From: Actinomycetales bacterium
GTDB lineage: Bacteria > Actinomycetota > Actinomycetes > Actinomycetales > Cellulomonadaceae
Assembly: GCA_020444245.1 (NCBI GenBank)
Contig: JAHLLI010000016.1
Location: 50,340-114,339 of the forward strand
DNA length: 64,000 nucleotides
Direction: 5' to 3'
The translations under genes were made by a program, and so were the position numbers. Shown here one piece after another: positions 41,962-51,379 of the stretch (position 1 is the first letter of the stretch; every line of letters begins with the position of its first letter). The notes beneath the pieces are model-generated. The model ran no database searches and was not told the origin of the DNA. It saw only the letters and a list, made by a program, of their open reading frames with translations.

Positions 41962-43752
41962 GTGCCAGACGTGCCCGACCCGAGCGCCGACGGGCCGTCG
42001 TCCGACGACGAGGTCGTGGCTCGGCCCGGTCGACGTCGGCTGTGGCTTCGGGTGCTCGGCGGCGCCGCGCTGCTCGTCGTGCTGGCCGGTGCGTGGCTCG
42101 GGTGGCGTGGCTGGCAGGTCTGGTCCGCCCTCGCGCCGGTCGAGCCAGCGCTCTCCGGGCTGCAGAGCAACCTCTCCCAGGTCGACCGCCAAGCCCTGAC
42201 CGAGGCGACGGCGGGCCTGCCGGAGGCCGCCGCCCGCGCGCACGCCGCGACGTCGGACCCGGTGTGGCGCGCGGCGGAGCACCTGCCGTGGCTCGGGGCG
42301 CAGCTGCGGGCGGTGTCGGCGGTGACGGACGCGATCCGGACGGTCGCCGTGGACGTCGTACCGGTGCTCGACGACGTCGCGGGGACGCTGGACCCCGCGA
42401 CCCTCGCACCCTCGGGGGGCCGGGTCGACGTCCAGGCGCTCGCCGCGGCGGCGCCGGGGGTGCACCGCGCGGCGACCGCGGCCGTCGAGGCGCGTGACCA
42501 GGTCGACGCCGTCGACGCCGGCCCGCTGGTGTCCCAGCTCGCCGACCGCGTCGTGCGGGCCCAGAAGGCGATGGACGAGCTCGCGGGCCTGCTGGGCACG
42601 GCGGACCACATCCTGGGGCTCGCGCCGGCCATGCTCGGTGCCGACGGCCCCCGCCAGTACCTCCTGCTCGTGGTGAACCCGGCGGAGCTGCGGGGTCTGG
42701 GCGGCATCGTCGGGTCCGTCGCGGTGCTGGACGTCGACGACGGCGCCATCTCGCTGGGTGACTACGCCTCGTCCCGGTCCTTCGGGTCGTTCGACTCGGC
42801 CGTCGTGCCGCTCAGCGACGCCGAGCTCAGCCTCTACGGCGACCGGCTGGGCCGGTACCTCCAGGACGTGACGATGGCTCCCAGCCTGCCGCGTGCCGCC
42901 GAGATCGCCGCCGCGATGTGGAAGGCCCGGACCGGCGACGACGTCGACGGCGTCGTGACCATCGACCCCGTCGCGTTGGGCTACCTGCTCCGGGCGGTCG
43001 GCGGCGTGACGGTCGGCGACGTGACGCTGAACGCCGACAACGCGGCCCGGACCCTGCTCCTGGACGCCTACCTGCGATTCCCCGACGCGGACGCGAGCGA
43101 CGCCTTCTTCGGCACGGCCGCGACCGCGGTGTTCCGAGCCCTGGTCGGGGGCGACGCCGACGCCAGGGTGCTGCTGGACGGCGTGCGCCAGGCGGTCGAC
43201 GACCGCCGGCTGGGGCTGTGGTCGGCCCACCCGGACGAGCAGGCGGTCATCGGGTCCTCCGGCGTCGGGTTGGAGTTCGGCCCGGACGCGGATCCCGAGG
43301 CCGCCGGCGTCTTCCTCGACGACGGCACGAAGGCGAAGATCGACTACTTCCTCGGCGTGACGACCGGCACGGAGCTCTCGTGCGACCGGGCGCCCGCGGT
43401 CGCGACCGTCACGGTGGACCTCGCGTCCAACACGCCCGACAACCTCGCGGAGCTGCCCCAGTACGTCACCGGCAAGCGCGCCGGGACCTCCCAGACCAAC
43501 CTGACGATCTACAGCCCGGTGGGTGGCCGGGTCCTCGGCGTCGAGGCGGACGGGGTGGCGCTGCCCTCGACGCGGACCACCACCGGGGGCCGTGAGGCGG
43601 TCGCGGTCACCGTCGTCCTGCCGCCCGGCGGGAGCCGGAGCGTGGTGGTCTACGTCGGGCTCCCGGCCGGACAGACCTCGCTCGGCCTGCGGGTCTCGCC
43701 CACCGTCAGCACACCGGGCCTCGTGCCGGCCACCTCGTGCGGGTCCGGCTGA
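41962..43752 (+). CDS. DUF4012 domain-containing membrane protein
   Basis: A 596-aa protein. A cytoplasmic start with acidic/Arg-rich residues leads to a membrane helix (about 27-49), followed by a long extracytoplasmic helical region and the DUF4012 core (LGADGPRQYLLLVVNPAELRGLGGIVGSV is split here as a marker: QYLLLVVNPAELRG and GGIVGS). ATIDPVALGYLLRAVGG-like sequence near residue 335 (VVTIDPVALGYLLRAVGGV) is also typical. DUF4012 proteins occur with polysaccharide and cell-wall polymer genes. GTG 41962 has CAGGAT six bases upstream, so it may be leaderless. Confidence 0.88.
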   Translation: MPDVPDPSADGPSSDDEVVARPGRRRLWLRVLGGAALLVVLAGAWLGWRGWQVWSALAPVEPALSGLQSNLSQVDRQALTEATAGLPEAAARAHAATSDPVWRAAEHLPWLGAQLRAVSAVTDAIRTVAVDVVPVLDDVAGTLDPATLAPSGGRVDVQALAAAAPGVHRAATAAVEARDQVDAVDAGPLVSQLADRVVRAQKAMDELAGLLGTADHILGLAPAMLGADGPRQYLLLVVNPAELRGLGGIVGSVAVLDVDDGAISLGDYASSRSFGSFDSAVVPLSDAELSLYGDRLGRYLQDVTMAPSLPRAAEIAAAMWKARTGDDVDGVVTIDPVALGYLLRAVGGVTVGDVTLNADNAARTLLLDAYLRFPDADASDAFFGTAATAVFRALVGGDADARVLLDGVRQAVDDRRLGLWSAHPDEQAVIGSSGVGLEFGPDADPEAAGVFLDDGTKAKIDYFLGVTTGTELSCDRAPAVATVTVDLASNTPDNLAELPQYVTGKRAGTSQTNLTIYSPVGGRVLGVEADGVALPSTRTTTGGREAVAVTVVLPPGGSRSVVVYVGLPAGQTSLGLRVSPTVSTPGLVPATSCGSG

Positions 43753-43913
43753 GACCGACGGGCGGCCATGCCCCCCGACCGGGTGAAAAACCTTCGGGCG
43801 GGTCGACGAGGAGCGGTCACGGGCTGGGCCTACGGTCCTGCCCGTGCCAAGATGGTCCTGAATGTCCGATTCGCGCCAGATTGTCGCGTTCCGGTGATCC
43901 GAGGAGGCCCCCC

Positions 43914-44540
43914 ATGAAGCGTCTGCTACGCCTGATCGCGGCAACCACCCTGGCGCTGGGGAGCGCCGTCGCGTTCTCCGGCGCCGCGAGTGCCGCCCCC
44001 ACGTGTGACGAAGGCTCCGGCTACGGCTCGGGTGGCGTCTGCGGCATCTCGGCCGAGGTCAAGGCCGTCTGCACAGGTGACCTCCCGACCCTCACCTATG
44101 CGACGACGGGCGCGACCGGCACCACGGTGACGGTGACGTTCGTCAACCCGGGCGGCACGAGCACGGTCTACACCAACCAGCCGCTGTCCGGCTCCGTGGT
44201 GTGGCCCGGGACCGTGGTGAACGGCGGCAAGGTCACCGACTGGCCCGGCTGGACCAAGGGCTCCGATGGCACCTGGACCAAGGGTGACGCGTACGACTGG
44301 TCCCTGAACGACGTCCAGGTGGTCATCTCCGACGGCGCCGACGCCTCGACGGTCGCGAGCTACCCGACGGTCGGCTGCGCCCCGACCAACGTGGTCTCCG
44401 ACACCAAGTCCGGGACGCTCCCGAATGCGGTGCTCGCCTCGACCGGCGCCACGGTCGGTCCGCTCGTCGGCATCGCAGCCGCGCTCGTCGTGATCGGCAC
44501 CGGCGTCCTGCTGGTCTCCCGCCGTCGGCGGAACGTCTGA
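43914..44540 (+). CDS. LASTG-type sortase-anchored surface protein
   Basis: A 208-aa surface protein. Signal peptide MKRLLRLIAATTLALG to GAASAA (about 1-29), then a Thr/Gly/Trp-rich beta domain (about 30-160) with cysteines in TCDEG, GVCGIS, AVCTGD and GCAPT. A sorting signal follows: LASTG at 174-178, a hydrophobic stretch (181-201) and RRRR tail. LAxTG is the motif expected for actinobacterial class E sortases; no sortase gene is in the window. GAGGAGG precedes ATG 43914. The ATGTCCG-ATTCGC motif upstream is shared with the exported-protein locus at 11.5 kb. Confidence 0.88.
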   Translation: MKRLLRLIAATTLALGSAVAFSGAASAAPTCDEGSGYGSGGVCGISAEVKAVCTGDLPTLTYATTGATGTTVTVTFVNPGGTSTVYTNQPLSGSVVWPGTVVNGGKVTDWPGWTKGSDGTWTKGDAYDWSLNDVQVVISDGADASTVASYPTVGCAPTNVVSDTKSGTLPNAVLASTGATVGPLVGIAAALVVIGTGVLLVSRRRRNV

Positions 44541-44562
44541 CCGAACTCCGCGCCTCCTGATC

Positions 44563-44602
44563 GACTCAGGGGCCCACGCCACACGGCGCGGGCCCCTGAG
44601 TC
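44563..44602. terminator. Terminator hairpin between convergent genes
   Basis: GACTCAGGGGCCCACGCC pairs with GGCGCGGGCCCCTGAGTC (one internal A/C mismatch) around ACAC. It lies between the surface protein gene and the convergent MFS gene. Confidence 0.8.
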
Positions 44603-44632
44603 GTCCCGGTGCGTCCGCCCTCGGCGGTCCGT

Positions 44633-45849
44633 TCACACGGCCGGGTGACGCCGTCGCACGACGGCGACGCAGGCGGCCGCGACGACCGCGAGGAGCGGGA
44701 TGAGGACGAAGGCGCGGTGCGGCCCCATCTGGTCCGCTGCGGCGCCGAGCACGAACGGGGACAGCCCGATCGCCGCCCCCACGCCCAGCAGCGCCCTGGC
44801 CTGGCCGAGGTCGGCGCGGTCCCCCGCGGCCTGGAGCAGCAGCGAGACCGCGAGCGGGTAGTGCACGCCGTAGCCGAGCCCGGCCAGCAGCAGCCCGGCG
44901 ACCGCGACCCACGGCGACGTCGCGAGCCACAGCACGAGCCAGCCGGCCACCGCCACCGCGTAGCCCGCCAGCAGCAGCGTCTCGGCCGACGCCCGCCGTG
45001 CGAGGGTGCCGGCCGCGAAGCGCGAGATCGTCATGCCGGCCAGCAGCGCGGCGACGGCGCCGGCCGCGAGCGCCTCGGGCGCCCCCGTCCCGTCCCGCAC
45101 GACGTCCGAGGCCCAGAACGTCGTGGCGAACTCGATCGCGACGCCCGCGACCACCGCGACCATCAGGAACCGGAAGGTCCGCCCGAGCGGTTCGCGGCGC
45201 CCGGTCGCGTCGGTGACCTCGGGCCGCCCCATCGCGCCGGTGGCGGGCCGACGCGCGACCAGGAGCATGCCCCCGACGGCCGCGACGATCGTGAGCGCCA
45301 CCGCCGGTCGCCAGCCGAGTCCGGCCGCGACCACGGCTCCCAGCACGAGCGGTGCGAGCAGGCCGACCGCGGTGCCGTACCCGTTGCCCTCGGTCACGGC
45401 GGCCGGTCCGGCCGGTCCGTGGTGGGCGAGCATGGCGGTCTGGGTCGCGGCCAGCGCGAGGTTGCCGCCGATCGCGGCCACCAGGCACGCCGTGAGCGTC
45501 GCGGCCAGTCCCGGGCCGACGATCAGCAGCACGACGCCGAGGACGGTGATCGCCAGCCCGGCGAGCAGCGTGCCCCGGCGGCCCAGCCGCCCGGCGACGC
45601 GCTCGCTGACCAGCCCCGTGACGACGGTGCCGACGGCCAGCGCCGTGCCGTGCAGGCCCGCGACCGCTCGCGAGATGCCGAGCTCGGTGGCCAGCAGGGG
45701 CACCGCGGGAGAGAAGGAGTACAGGAACCAGCCCCACGTGACGAACGTCGAGTCCAGGGCGATCGTCAGCGAGTCGCGCACCAGCCGACGCGCGTCGGCG
45801 TTCGGCAAGGCGTGGTCGGCGGCCGACCGGTCGGCCGGCGCCGGGCCCA

Positions 45850-45850
<1 letters not shown>
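44633..45850 (-). CDS. MFS transporter downstream of serC
   Basis: A 405-aa protein with about 12 hydrophobic segments starting MGPAPADRSAADHALPNADA. The motif-A-like loop ERVAGRLGRRGTLL lies between helices 2 and 3, and a second copy of the pattern (AAGTLARRASAETLLL) lies in the C-terminal half, as expected for the duplicated MFS fold. ATG 45850 shares one base with the serC stop (TGATG), so it is translated with serC. The substrate is unknown; coupling to serine synthesis hints at an amino-acid or metabolite exporter, but this is only inference. Confidence 0.88.
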
Positions 45851-46974
<1,124 letters not shown>

Positions 46975-47068
46975 CTAGGGCCGCGCCGTCCGCGCTCCGG
47001 GCCGTCCAGCGCGGCGCCCCTGACGACCCGTAGCCTTGGCCCAGGCACGGGACTGGAGGCCGACGGCG

Positions 47069-47755
47069 TTGAGCGATCTCATCGACACCACCGAGATGTA
47101 CCTGCGCACGATCTTCGAGCTCGACGAGGAAGGCATCGTGCCGCTGCGCGCACGGATCGCCGAGCGGCTCGGCCACTCCGGCCCCACGGTGTCCCAGACC
47201 GTGGCGCGCATGGAGCGGGACGGCCTGGTGGTGGTCTCCGACGACCGGCACCTGGAGCTGACCGCCGAGGGTCGCGTGCGTGCGACCCGGGTGATGCGCA
47301 AGCACCGGCTCGCCGAGCGGCTGCTCACCGACGTCATCGGCCTGGAGTGGTCGATGGTGCACGACGAGGCCTGCCGCTGGGAGCACGTGATGAGCGAGCG
47401 CGTCGAGCAGCGGCTGGTGGAGCTGCTCGACCACCCGCACCGCTCGCCGTACGGCAACCCGATCCCGGGCCTGTCCGAGCTGGGCGAGCACGGCGAGGCG
47501 GAGACCTTCCTCGACGGCGTCGTGATGGCCACCGAGCTGGCCGTCGGCGCGCGCGGCGTGGTGGCGCGGCTCGGTGAGCCGGTCCAGACGGACCCGGAGC
47601 TGCTCGCCCGCTTCATGGCCACCGGCGTCGTGCCGGACGCCGCCGTGCGGGTGCGGTCCGTGGGGGACGAGGTGGCACTGGCCGCCGAGGGCTCGGACCT
47701 GGAGCTCGACCTGCCCGAAGAGGTCGCGCGGCACGTCTTCCTCCGCGTCGACTGA
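47069..47755 (+). CDS. DtxR-family iron/metal-dependent repressor
   Basis: A 228-aa repressor. MSDLIDTTEMYLRTIFELDEEGI is the standard DtxR/IdeR start (split: LIDTTEMYLRTIF). The helix-turn-helix (AERLGHSGPTVSQTVARMERDGL) is followed by the metal-binding and dimer domain with VMRKHRLAERLLTDV and HDEACRWEHVMS, which carry the expected His, Glu, Cys and Met ligands, then a C-terminal SH3-like domain. TTG 47069 has GGAGG nine bases upstream; earlier in-frame starts lack one. It should sense ferrous iron (or Mn) and control iron uptake and storage. Confidence 0.94.
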   Translation: MSDLIDTTEMYLRTIFELDEEGIVPLRARIAERLGHSGPTVSQTVARMERDGLVVVSDDRHLELTAEGRVRATRVMRKHRLAERLLTDVIGLEWSMVHDEACRWEHVMSERVEQRLVELLDHPHRSPYGNPIPGLSELGEHGEAETFLDGVVMATELAVGARGVVARLGEPVQTDPELLARFMATGVVPDAAVRVRSVGDEVALAAEGSDLELDLPEEVARHVFLRVD

Positions 47756-47841
47756 CCCCACCCTCGCGCAGCCCCGGCGTCGCCCGCCCTCGTGCACGCG
47801 GGCGTGCCATGGGCGCTTCCCCCTTGTGTCATGGGATGTGC

Positions 47842-47855
47842 GTGGCGAACGCCAC
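47842..47855. promoter_or_regulatory. Perfect palindrome upstream of the NlpC/P60 promoter
   Basis: GTGGCG-AA-CGCCAC is a 14-bp inverted repeat about 22 bases upstream of the -35 of the riboswitch promoter. It could be a site for a dimeric regulator; the regulator is unknown. Confidence 0.4.
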
Positions 47856-47876
47856 ACGCCCAGTCGTGACCGTAAC

Positions 47877-47906
47877 GTGACATTTCCGTGATCCCTCAGG
47901 TAGCGT
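47877..47906 (+). promoter_or_regulatory. Promoter of the c-di-AMP riboswitch transcript
   Basis: GTGACA (47877-47882) and TAGCGT (47901-47906) form -35 and -10 elements with an 18-base spacer. This places the transcription start just before the riboswitch. Confidence 0.6.
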
Positions 47907-47911
47907 GCGTC

Positions 47912-48118
47912 GTGCGTGCCGGACCCTCCTCCGGCCACGTCCTTGATCGGAGTTGCCGAGTCCTGCCGCCGATCAGGGTCCGCAGACCGCTGGCAGGAGC
48001 GGGGGAACCACGTTCGGGCGCCACCACGGGCCCTTGGGGTGAAGCCGGACGGACGCTCAGGCGCCCGGCCGGCCGGGTGATCTCCCACCCGAACCCGACA
48101 GCTCACCCCGCAGGCACA
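47912..48118 (+). ncRNA. c-di-AMP riboswitch (ydaO-yuaA leader)
   Basis: The conserved blocks of the ydaO/yuaA aptamer appear in order: GATCGGAGTTGCCGAGTCCTG, given here as GGAGTTGCCGAGTCCTGCCG; then GGCAGGAGCGGGGGAACCA; CCCTTGGGGTGAAGCC; and the 3' block ACCCGAACCCGACAGCTCA followed by CCCGCAGGCAC. It lies directly upstream of the NlpC/P60 gene, where this riboswitch class is well known in actinobacteria. Binding of c-di-AMP normally turns expression off. The 5' boundary is approximate. Confidence 0.92.
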
Positions 48119-48132
48119 CGGAGAGGTAACGA

Positions 48133-48885
48133 GTGACCAGTACCCCCCAGCGGGCCAAGCACCGAGCGGCCCGTCGACCCCTGACCTCGCTGGACGACCT
48201 GGCCAGCGCCGCGACAGGAAGCATCGCCACCGTCAGCCGTCGCGGCGCCATCGTCGCCGCGGCAAGCGGCATGGTGATCTCCACGGCCCTCCCGGCCGCC
48301 GCAGCGCCGTCGGAGAACCGCGCCGACGCCGTGCCCTCGGTCGACACCACCGCCCTGACCGCCCCGGTTCGCGAGGCCCTGGCCACGTCGCCGACCGTCG
48401 CGGTGCCGCAGGACGTCGCGTGGAGCTTCGCCTCGCCGAAGATCGAGGTCAAGGAGAACCCGAAGCCCGTCGTCGTGCGGCGGACCAGCACGGCGTCCCG
48501 CTCGACGACCCGCACCGCGGTTGCGAACAGCCCGATCCCGCAGAGCGTCAACGGCAACGCCGTCCTGGAGATCGCCGCGCGCTACGTCGGCGTCCCGTAC
48601 GTGCACGGCGGCTCGAGCCCGAGCGGCTTCGACTGCTCCGGGTTCACCCAGTACGTGTACGGCCAGCTGGGCATCCGCCTCCCGCGGACGACCACCGGGC
48701 AGAAGAGCGCCGGTCAGATCATCTCCCGCGCCGACGCCCTTCCCGGTGACCTGATCTGGTCGCCCGGCCACGTCGGCATCTACGCCGGCGGCAACCTGCA
48801 GATCGACGCGCCGCGGCCCGGCAAGACGATCCAGTTCCGCGCGATCTGGCAGTCCTCGCCGCTGTTCATCCGCGTCACCGGCTGA
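48133..48885 (+). CDS. NlpC/P60 family cell-wall endopeptidase
   Basis: A 250-aa exported peptidoglycan hydrolase. An N-terminal signal with SRRGAIVAAASGMVISTALPAAAA (split: SRRGAIVAAASG, ALPAAAA) ends near residue 59; the twin Arg hints at Tat export, but the motif is incomplete. A linker (60-135) leads to the NlpC/P60 domain with catalytic Cys168 (FDCSGFTQYVY), His213 (PGHVGIYAG) and a third polar residue in NLQIDA. It should cleave stem-peptide bonds during wall remodelling. The start is GTG 48133 after GGAGAGG. Control by c-di-AMP ties it to osmotic and wall status. Confidence 0.94.
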   Translation: MTSTPQRAKHRAARRPLTSLDDLASAATGSIATVSRRGAIVAAASGMVISTALPAAAAPSENRADAVPSVDTTALTAPVREALATSPTVAVPQDVAWSFASPKIEVKENPKPVVVRRTSTASRSTTRTAVANSPIPQSVNGNAVLEIAARYVGVPYVHGGSSPSGFDCSGFTQYVYGQLGIRLPRTTTGQKSAGQIISRADALPGDLIWSPGHVGIYAGGNLQIDAPRPGKTIQFRAIWQSSPLFIRVTG

Positions 48886-48898
48886 TCCGCACCTCGTG

Positions 48899-48932
48899 AC
48901 GAAGGCCCGGGCCCGACGGCCCGGGCCTTCGT
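48899..48932. terminator. 15-bp perfect terminator after the NlpC/P60 gene
   Basis: ACGAAGGCCCGGGCC pairs perfectly with GGCCCGGGCCTTCGT around CGAC. It lies 14 bases after the stop codon and is followed by GCTGT. Confidence 0.85.
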
Positions 48933-49073
48933 GCTGTCCGCCCTCCGCGCGCCCCGCACGGCCGCGACGAGGCGCGCCGCGCCCCACCGCGGGGGTCGGC
49001 GTCGCGTACCCTGGGCTCGCCAGACCCTCGACCCGCGCAGCCAGCCGGGTCCGACCGGGCGAAGGAGACCGCA

Positions 49074-49610
49074 GTGACGGTGATCGAGGAGACCGAGACC
49101 CCTCCCGCGGGGCTCGGCACCAGGCGACGCGTCCTGGTGCTGAACGCCAGCCGGGAGCCGTTGTGCGTCGTGAGCCTGAGCCGCGCGGTCTCCCTGGTGC
49201 TCGCGGGCAAGGCGGTCGTGCTGGAGTCCGACGGGAGCCGGCTGCGCTCGGAGTGGCTGTCGGTGCCCGCGCCTCAGGTCCTCGCCCTGACCCGCTACGT
49301 GCACGTGCCCTACCGCGGTGTCGTGCCGCCCACCCGGCGTACCGTGCTGCAGCGGGACGAGCACCGGTGCGCCTACTGCTCGGGCCCTGCCGACACCGTC
49401 GACCACGTCCTGCCGCGCTCGCGGGGAGGGGCACACGAGTGGACCAACGTCGTGGCTGCGTGCGCCCGGTGCAACCATCGCAAGGCCGACCACCTGCTGT
49501 CGGAGATCGGCTGGCACCTGCGGGTCACGCCGCGCCCACCGCGGCGTGCGGTCGTGCTCTCCGCGTTGACCAGGCCCCACCCCACGTGGATGGCGTATCT
49601 CGCGGCCTGA
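49074..49610 (+). CDS. HNH endonuclease
   Basis: A 178-aa HNH-fold protein. A conserved N-terminal part (VLVLNASREPLCVVSLSRAVSLVL, RYVHVPYRGVVPPTRR) precedes the nuclease core CAYCSGPADTVDHVLPRSRGG and CARCNHRKADHLL, with two CxxC zinc pairs and the DH metal/catalytic pair. This is the common actinobacterial standalone HNH protein, probably a repair or nucleic-acid-processing enzyme rather than a homing nuclease. The start is GTG 49074 after GAAGGAG. TACCCT near 49008 may be the -10. Confidence 0.92.
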   Translation: MTVIEETETPPAGLGTRRRVLVLNASREPLCVVSLSRAVSLVLAGKAVVLESDGSRLRSEWLSVPAPQVLALTRYVHVPYRGVVPPTRRTVLQRDEHRCAYCSGPADTVDHVLPRSRGGAHEWTNVVAACARCNHRKADHLLSEIGWHLRVTPRPPRRAVVLSALTRPHPTWMAYLAA

Positions 49611-49670
49611 CGGGCTGCGGGTCTCTCGCGGTCCGGGGCAGACTGGGGGTACCTCGGACGGGAGGCAGTG

Positions 49671-50639
49671 ATGACCGACAGTGACGTCGTGCTCGTTGGG
49701 GTCGACGGTTCACCTGCGAGTCTCCACGCGGCGGACTGGGCGGCGGCGTACGCCCGCGTCCACGACCGGGCGATCCACCTGGTCTGCTCCTACACGGTGC
49801 CCTCGTTCGCGGCGGCCGGCCTGGACGGCGGCTACACGGCCGTCGACGACACCGTGCTCGCGCAGGGCGCGGCCGCGGTGCTCGAGGAGGCCGAGGCGCG
49901 CCTGGCGCCCACCGGGGTGACGGTCACGTCCGCGACGGCCAGCGGTGACGCCGCGGCGGTCCTGGTGGACCTGTCGCGCGGGGCATCGCTGGTGGTGGTC
50001 GGTACCCGTGGGCGCGGCGGTTTCGCCGAGCGGCTGCTGGGGACGGTCTCCTCGGCGCTCCCGGCGCACGCGCACTGCCCGACCGTGGTGGTGCCCTACC
50101 GGGCCCCGGAGGACGCCGGGCACCCAGCACAGCGCGAGGCCCACCAGCACTGGCCCGTGACGCGCGAGGTGCTCCCGGTCCGCCGGATCGTGGTGGGCGT
50201 GGACGGGTCGCCGTCGGCCGAGATCGCCCTGGAGCGGGCGATCGTCGAGGCCGAGGCGTGGCACGCCGAGCTGACCGCGGTGGCCGCCGTCCCGGTCGGC
50301 ACCGGGGCGGGGCTCCTCGCCTGGCTGCCGGCCGCGGTGGACCACGAGGCCGTGCTGCACGACGTCGCCGAGGGGCTGGACGTCGTGGTGGACCGGGCGC
50401 TGACCGACCACCCGGACCTGCAGGTGCGCCGGCACGTGCTGGACGGGGTGGGCTCGGCGCTGCTGACGGAGTTCTCCACGGCTGTCGACCTGGTGGTGGT
50501 CGGGTCCCGTGGGCGCGGCGGGTTCGCCGGCCTGCTGCTCGGCTCCACGAGCCAGGCCGTGCTGCACCACTCCGCGTGCCCCGTCATGGTGGTGACCACC
50601 AAGGCCCACGAGGAGCCCGGGACGCCGCCCCACTGGTGA
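49671..50639 (+). CDS. Universal stress protein with two UspA domains
   Basis: A 322-aa tandem Usp protein. Each half has a Rossmann-like UspA fold with the ATP-binding signature: VVVGTRGRGGFAERLLGTVS in the first and VVVGSRGRGGFAGLLLGSTS in the second. The starts are VVLVGVDGSPAS and RIVVGVDGSPSA. ATG 49671 is chosen because GGAGG at 49661 is five bases away; GTG 49668 overlaps too closely. The two-domain form is typical of actinobacterial dormancy- and stress-related Usps. It converges on the Lrp gene. Confidence 0.94.
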   Translation: MTDSDVVLVGVDGSPASLHAADWAAAYARVHDRAIHLVCSYTVPSFAAAGLDGGYTAVDDTVLAQGAAAVLEEAEARLAPTGVTVTSATASGDAAAVLVDLSRGASLVVVGTRGRGGFAERLLGTVSSALPAHAHCPTVVVPYRAPEDAGHPAQREAHQHWPVTREVLPVRRIVVGVDGSPSAEIALERAIVEAEAWHAELTAVAAVPVGTGAGLLAWLPAAVDHEAVLHDVAEGLDVVVDRALTDHPDLQVRRHVLDGVGSALLTEFSTAVDLVVVGSRGRGGFAGLLLGSTSQAVLHHSACPVMVVTTKAHEEPGTPPHW

Positions 50640-50651
50640 CCGCGCCTCGGG

Positions 50652-51116
50652 TCAGGGGCGGCGTACCAGGGGACTGAGGATGACGCTCGAGCGCGTGCGC
50701 CGCACGAAGGGCTCGGCCGCGATGCGCTCGACCACCTGCTCCAGGTGACGCATGTCGCGCGCTCGGACCTCGAGCACGGCGTCGGCGTCCCCGGTGACCG
50801 ACGACGCCGCGACCACCTCCGGGTAGGTCTCGAACGCCTCGCGCATCCGCGCGGGGCTGGTCTGCTCGACGCAGTGCACCTCGACGAACGCCTCGGTGCG
50901 CCAACCGAGGGCGGAGGGGTCCAGGCGCACCGTGAAGGCGTCGATCACGCCGCGCTCCACGAGCCGGTCCACCCGGCGCTTGACCGCGGGGGCGGACAGG
51001 CTGACCTTCGCGCCGATGCGCGCGTAGCTGGCTCGGCCGTCCTCGACCAGCACGGCCAGGATCGCCGCGTCGAGCGGGTCGAGGGGGCCGAAGACCTCGG
51101 CGCCGGGGATGGCCAC
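50652..51116 (-). CDS. Lrp/AsnC-family transcriptional regulator
   Basis: A 154-aa regulator. The N-terminal helix-turn-helix (DAAILAVLVEDGRASYARIGAKVSLSAPAVKRRVDRL in two parts: DGRASYARIGAKVSLS and PAVKRRVDRLVERG) is followed by an AsnC/RAM ligand-binding domain (AFVEVHC, VAASSVTGDADAVLEVRA). GTG 51116 gives the standard family start; the frame further upstream is not conserved-looking. Members sense amino acids. The rocD-ddaH arginine/ornithine genes 2 kb away are plausible targets, since repeats resembling a regulator site lie upstream of ddaH. Confidence 0.93.
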   Translation of the reverse strand: MAIPGAEVFGPLDPLDAAILAVLVEDGRASYARIGAKVSLSAPAVKRRVDRLVERGVIDAFTVRLDPSALGWRTEAFVEVHCVEQTSPARMREAFETYPEVVAASSVTGDADAVLEVRARDMRHLEQVVERIAAEPFVRRTRSSVILSPLVRRP

Positions 51117-51379
51117 GCGCCAAGCATGCCCGACCGCGGCGCGCGCGCCCGTCGGGCCGCGCCGCCGCGGGGCTGCTTCGGGCGACCGGCCGGTTCGCGC
51201 CGGGCCGGGGCCGGACCCTTGACCGGTCCGAGCGGGCACTTCTAGGGTTCGACGCGACGCACCGCACGAGGTCGTCGGCAGGGGGCCGACGCGCGACCGG
51301 AGTGCACACCGATCGCGCCATCACATCGCCACTCCTGCTTCCGGCATGCCGTTTTCGCTCCGAGAAGGCAGGAGAAGCC
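51117..51379. other. Intergenic region before the subtilase gene
   Basis: A 263-base divergent region between the Lrp regulator and the subtilase. TAGGGT at 51243-51248 could be a -10. GGAGAAG precedes ATG 51380. I see no RNA element here. Confidence 0.4.

Noticed and set aside
49074..49610. Homing endonuclease or restriction enzyme
   Set aside because: The HNH protein is the common standalone actinobacterial type with no intron, intein or methylase beside it.
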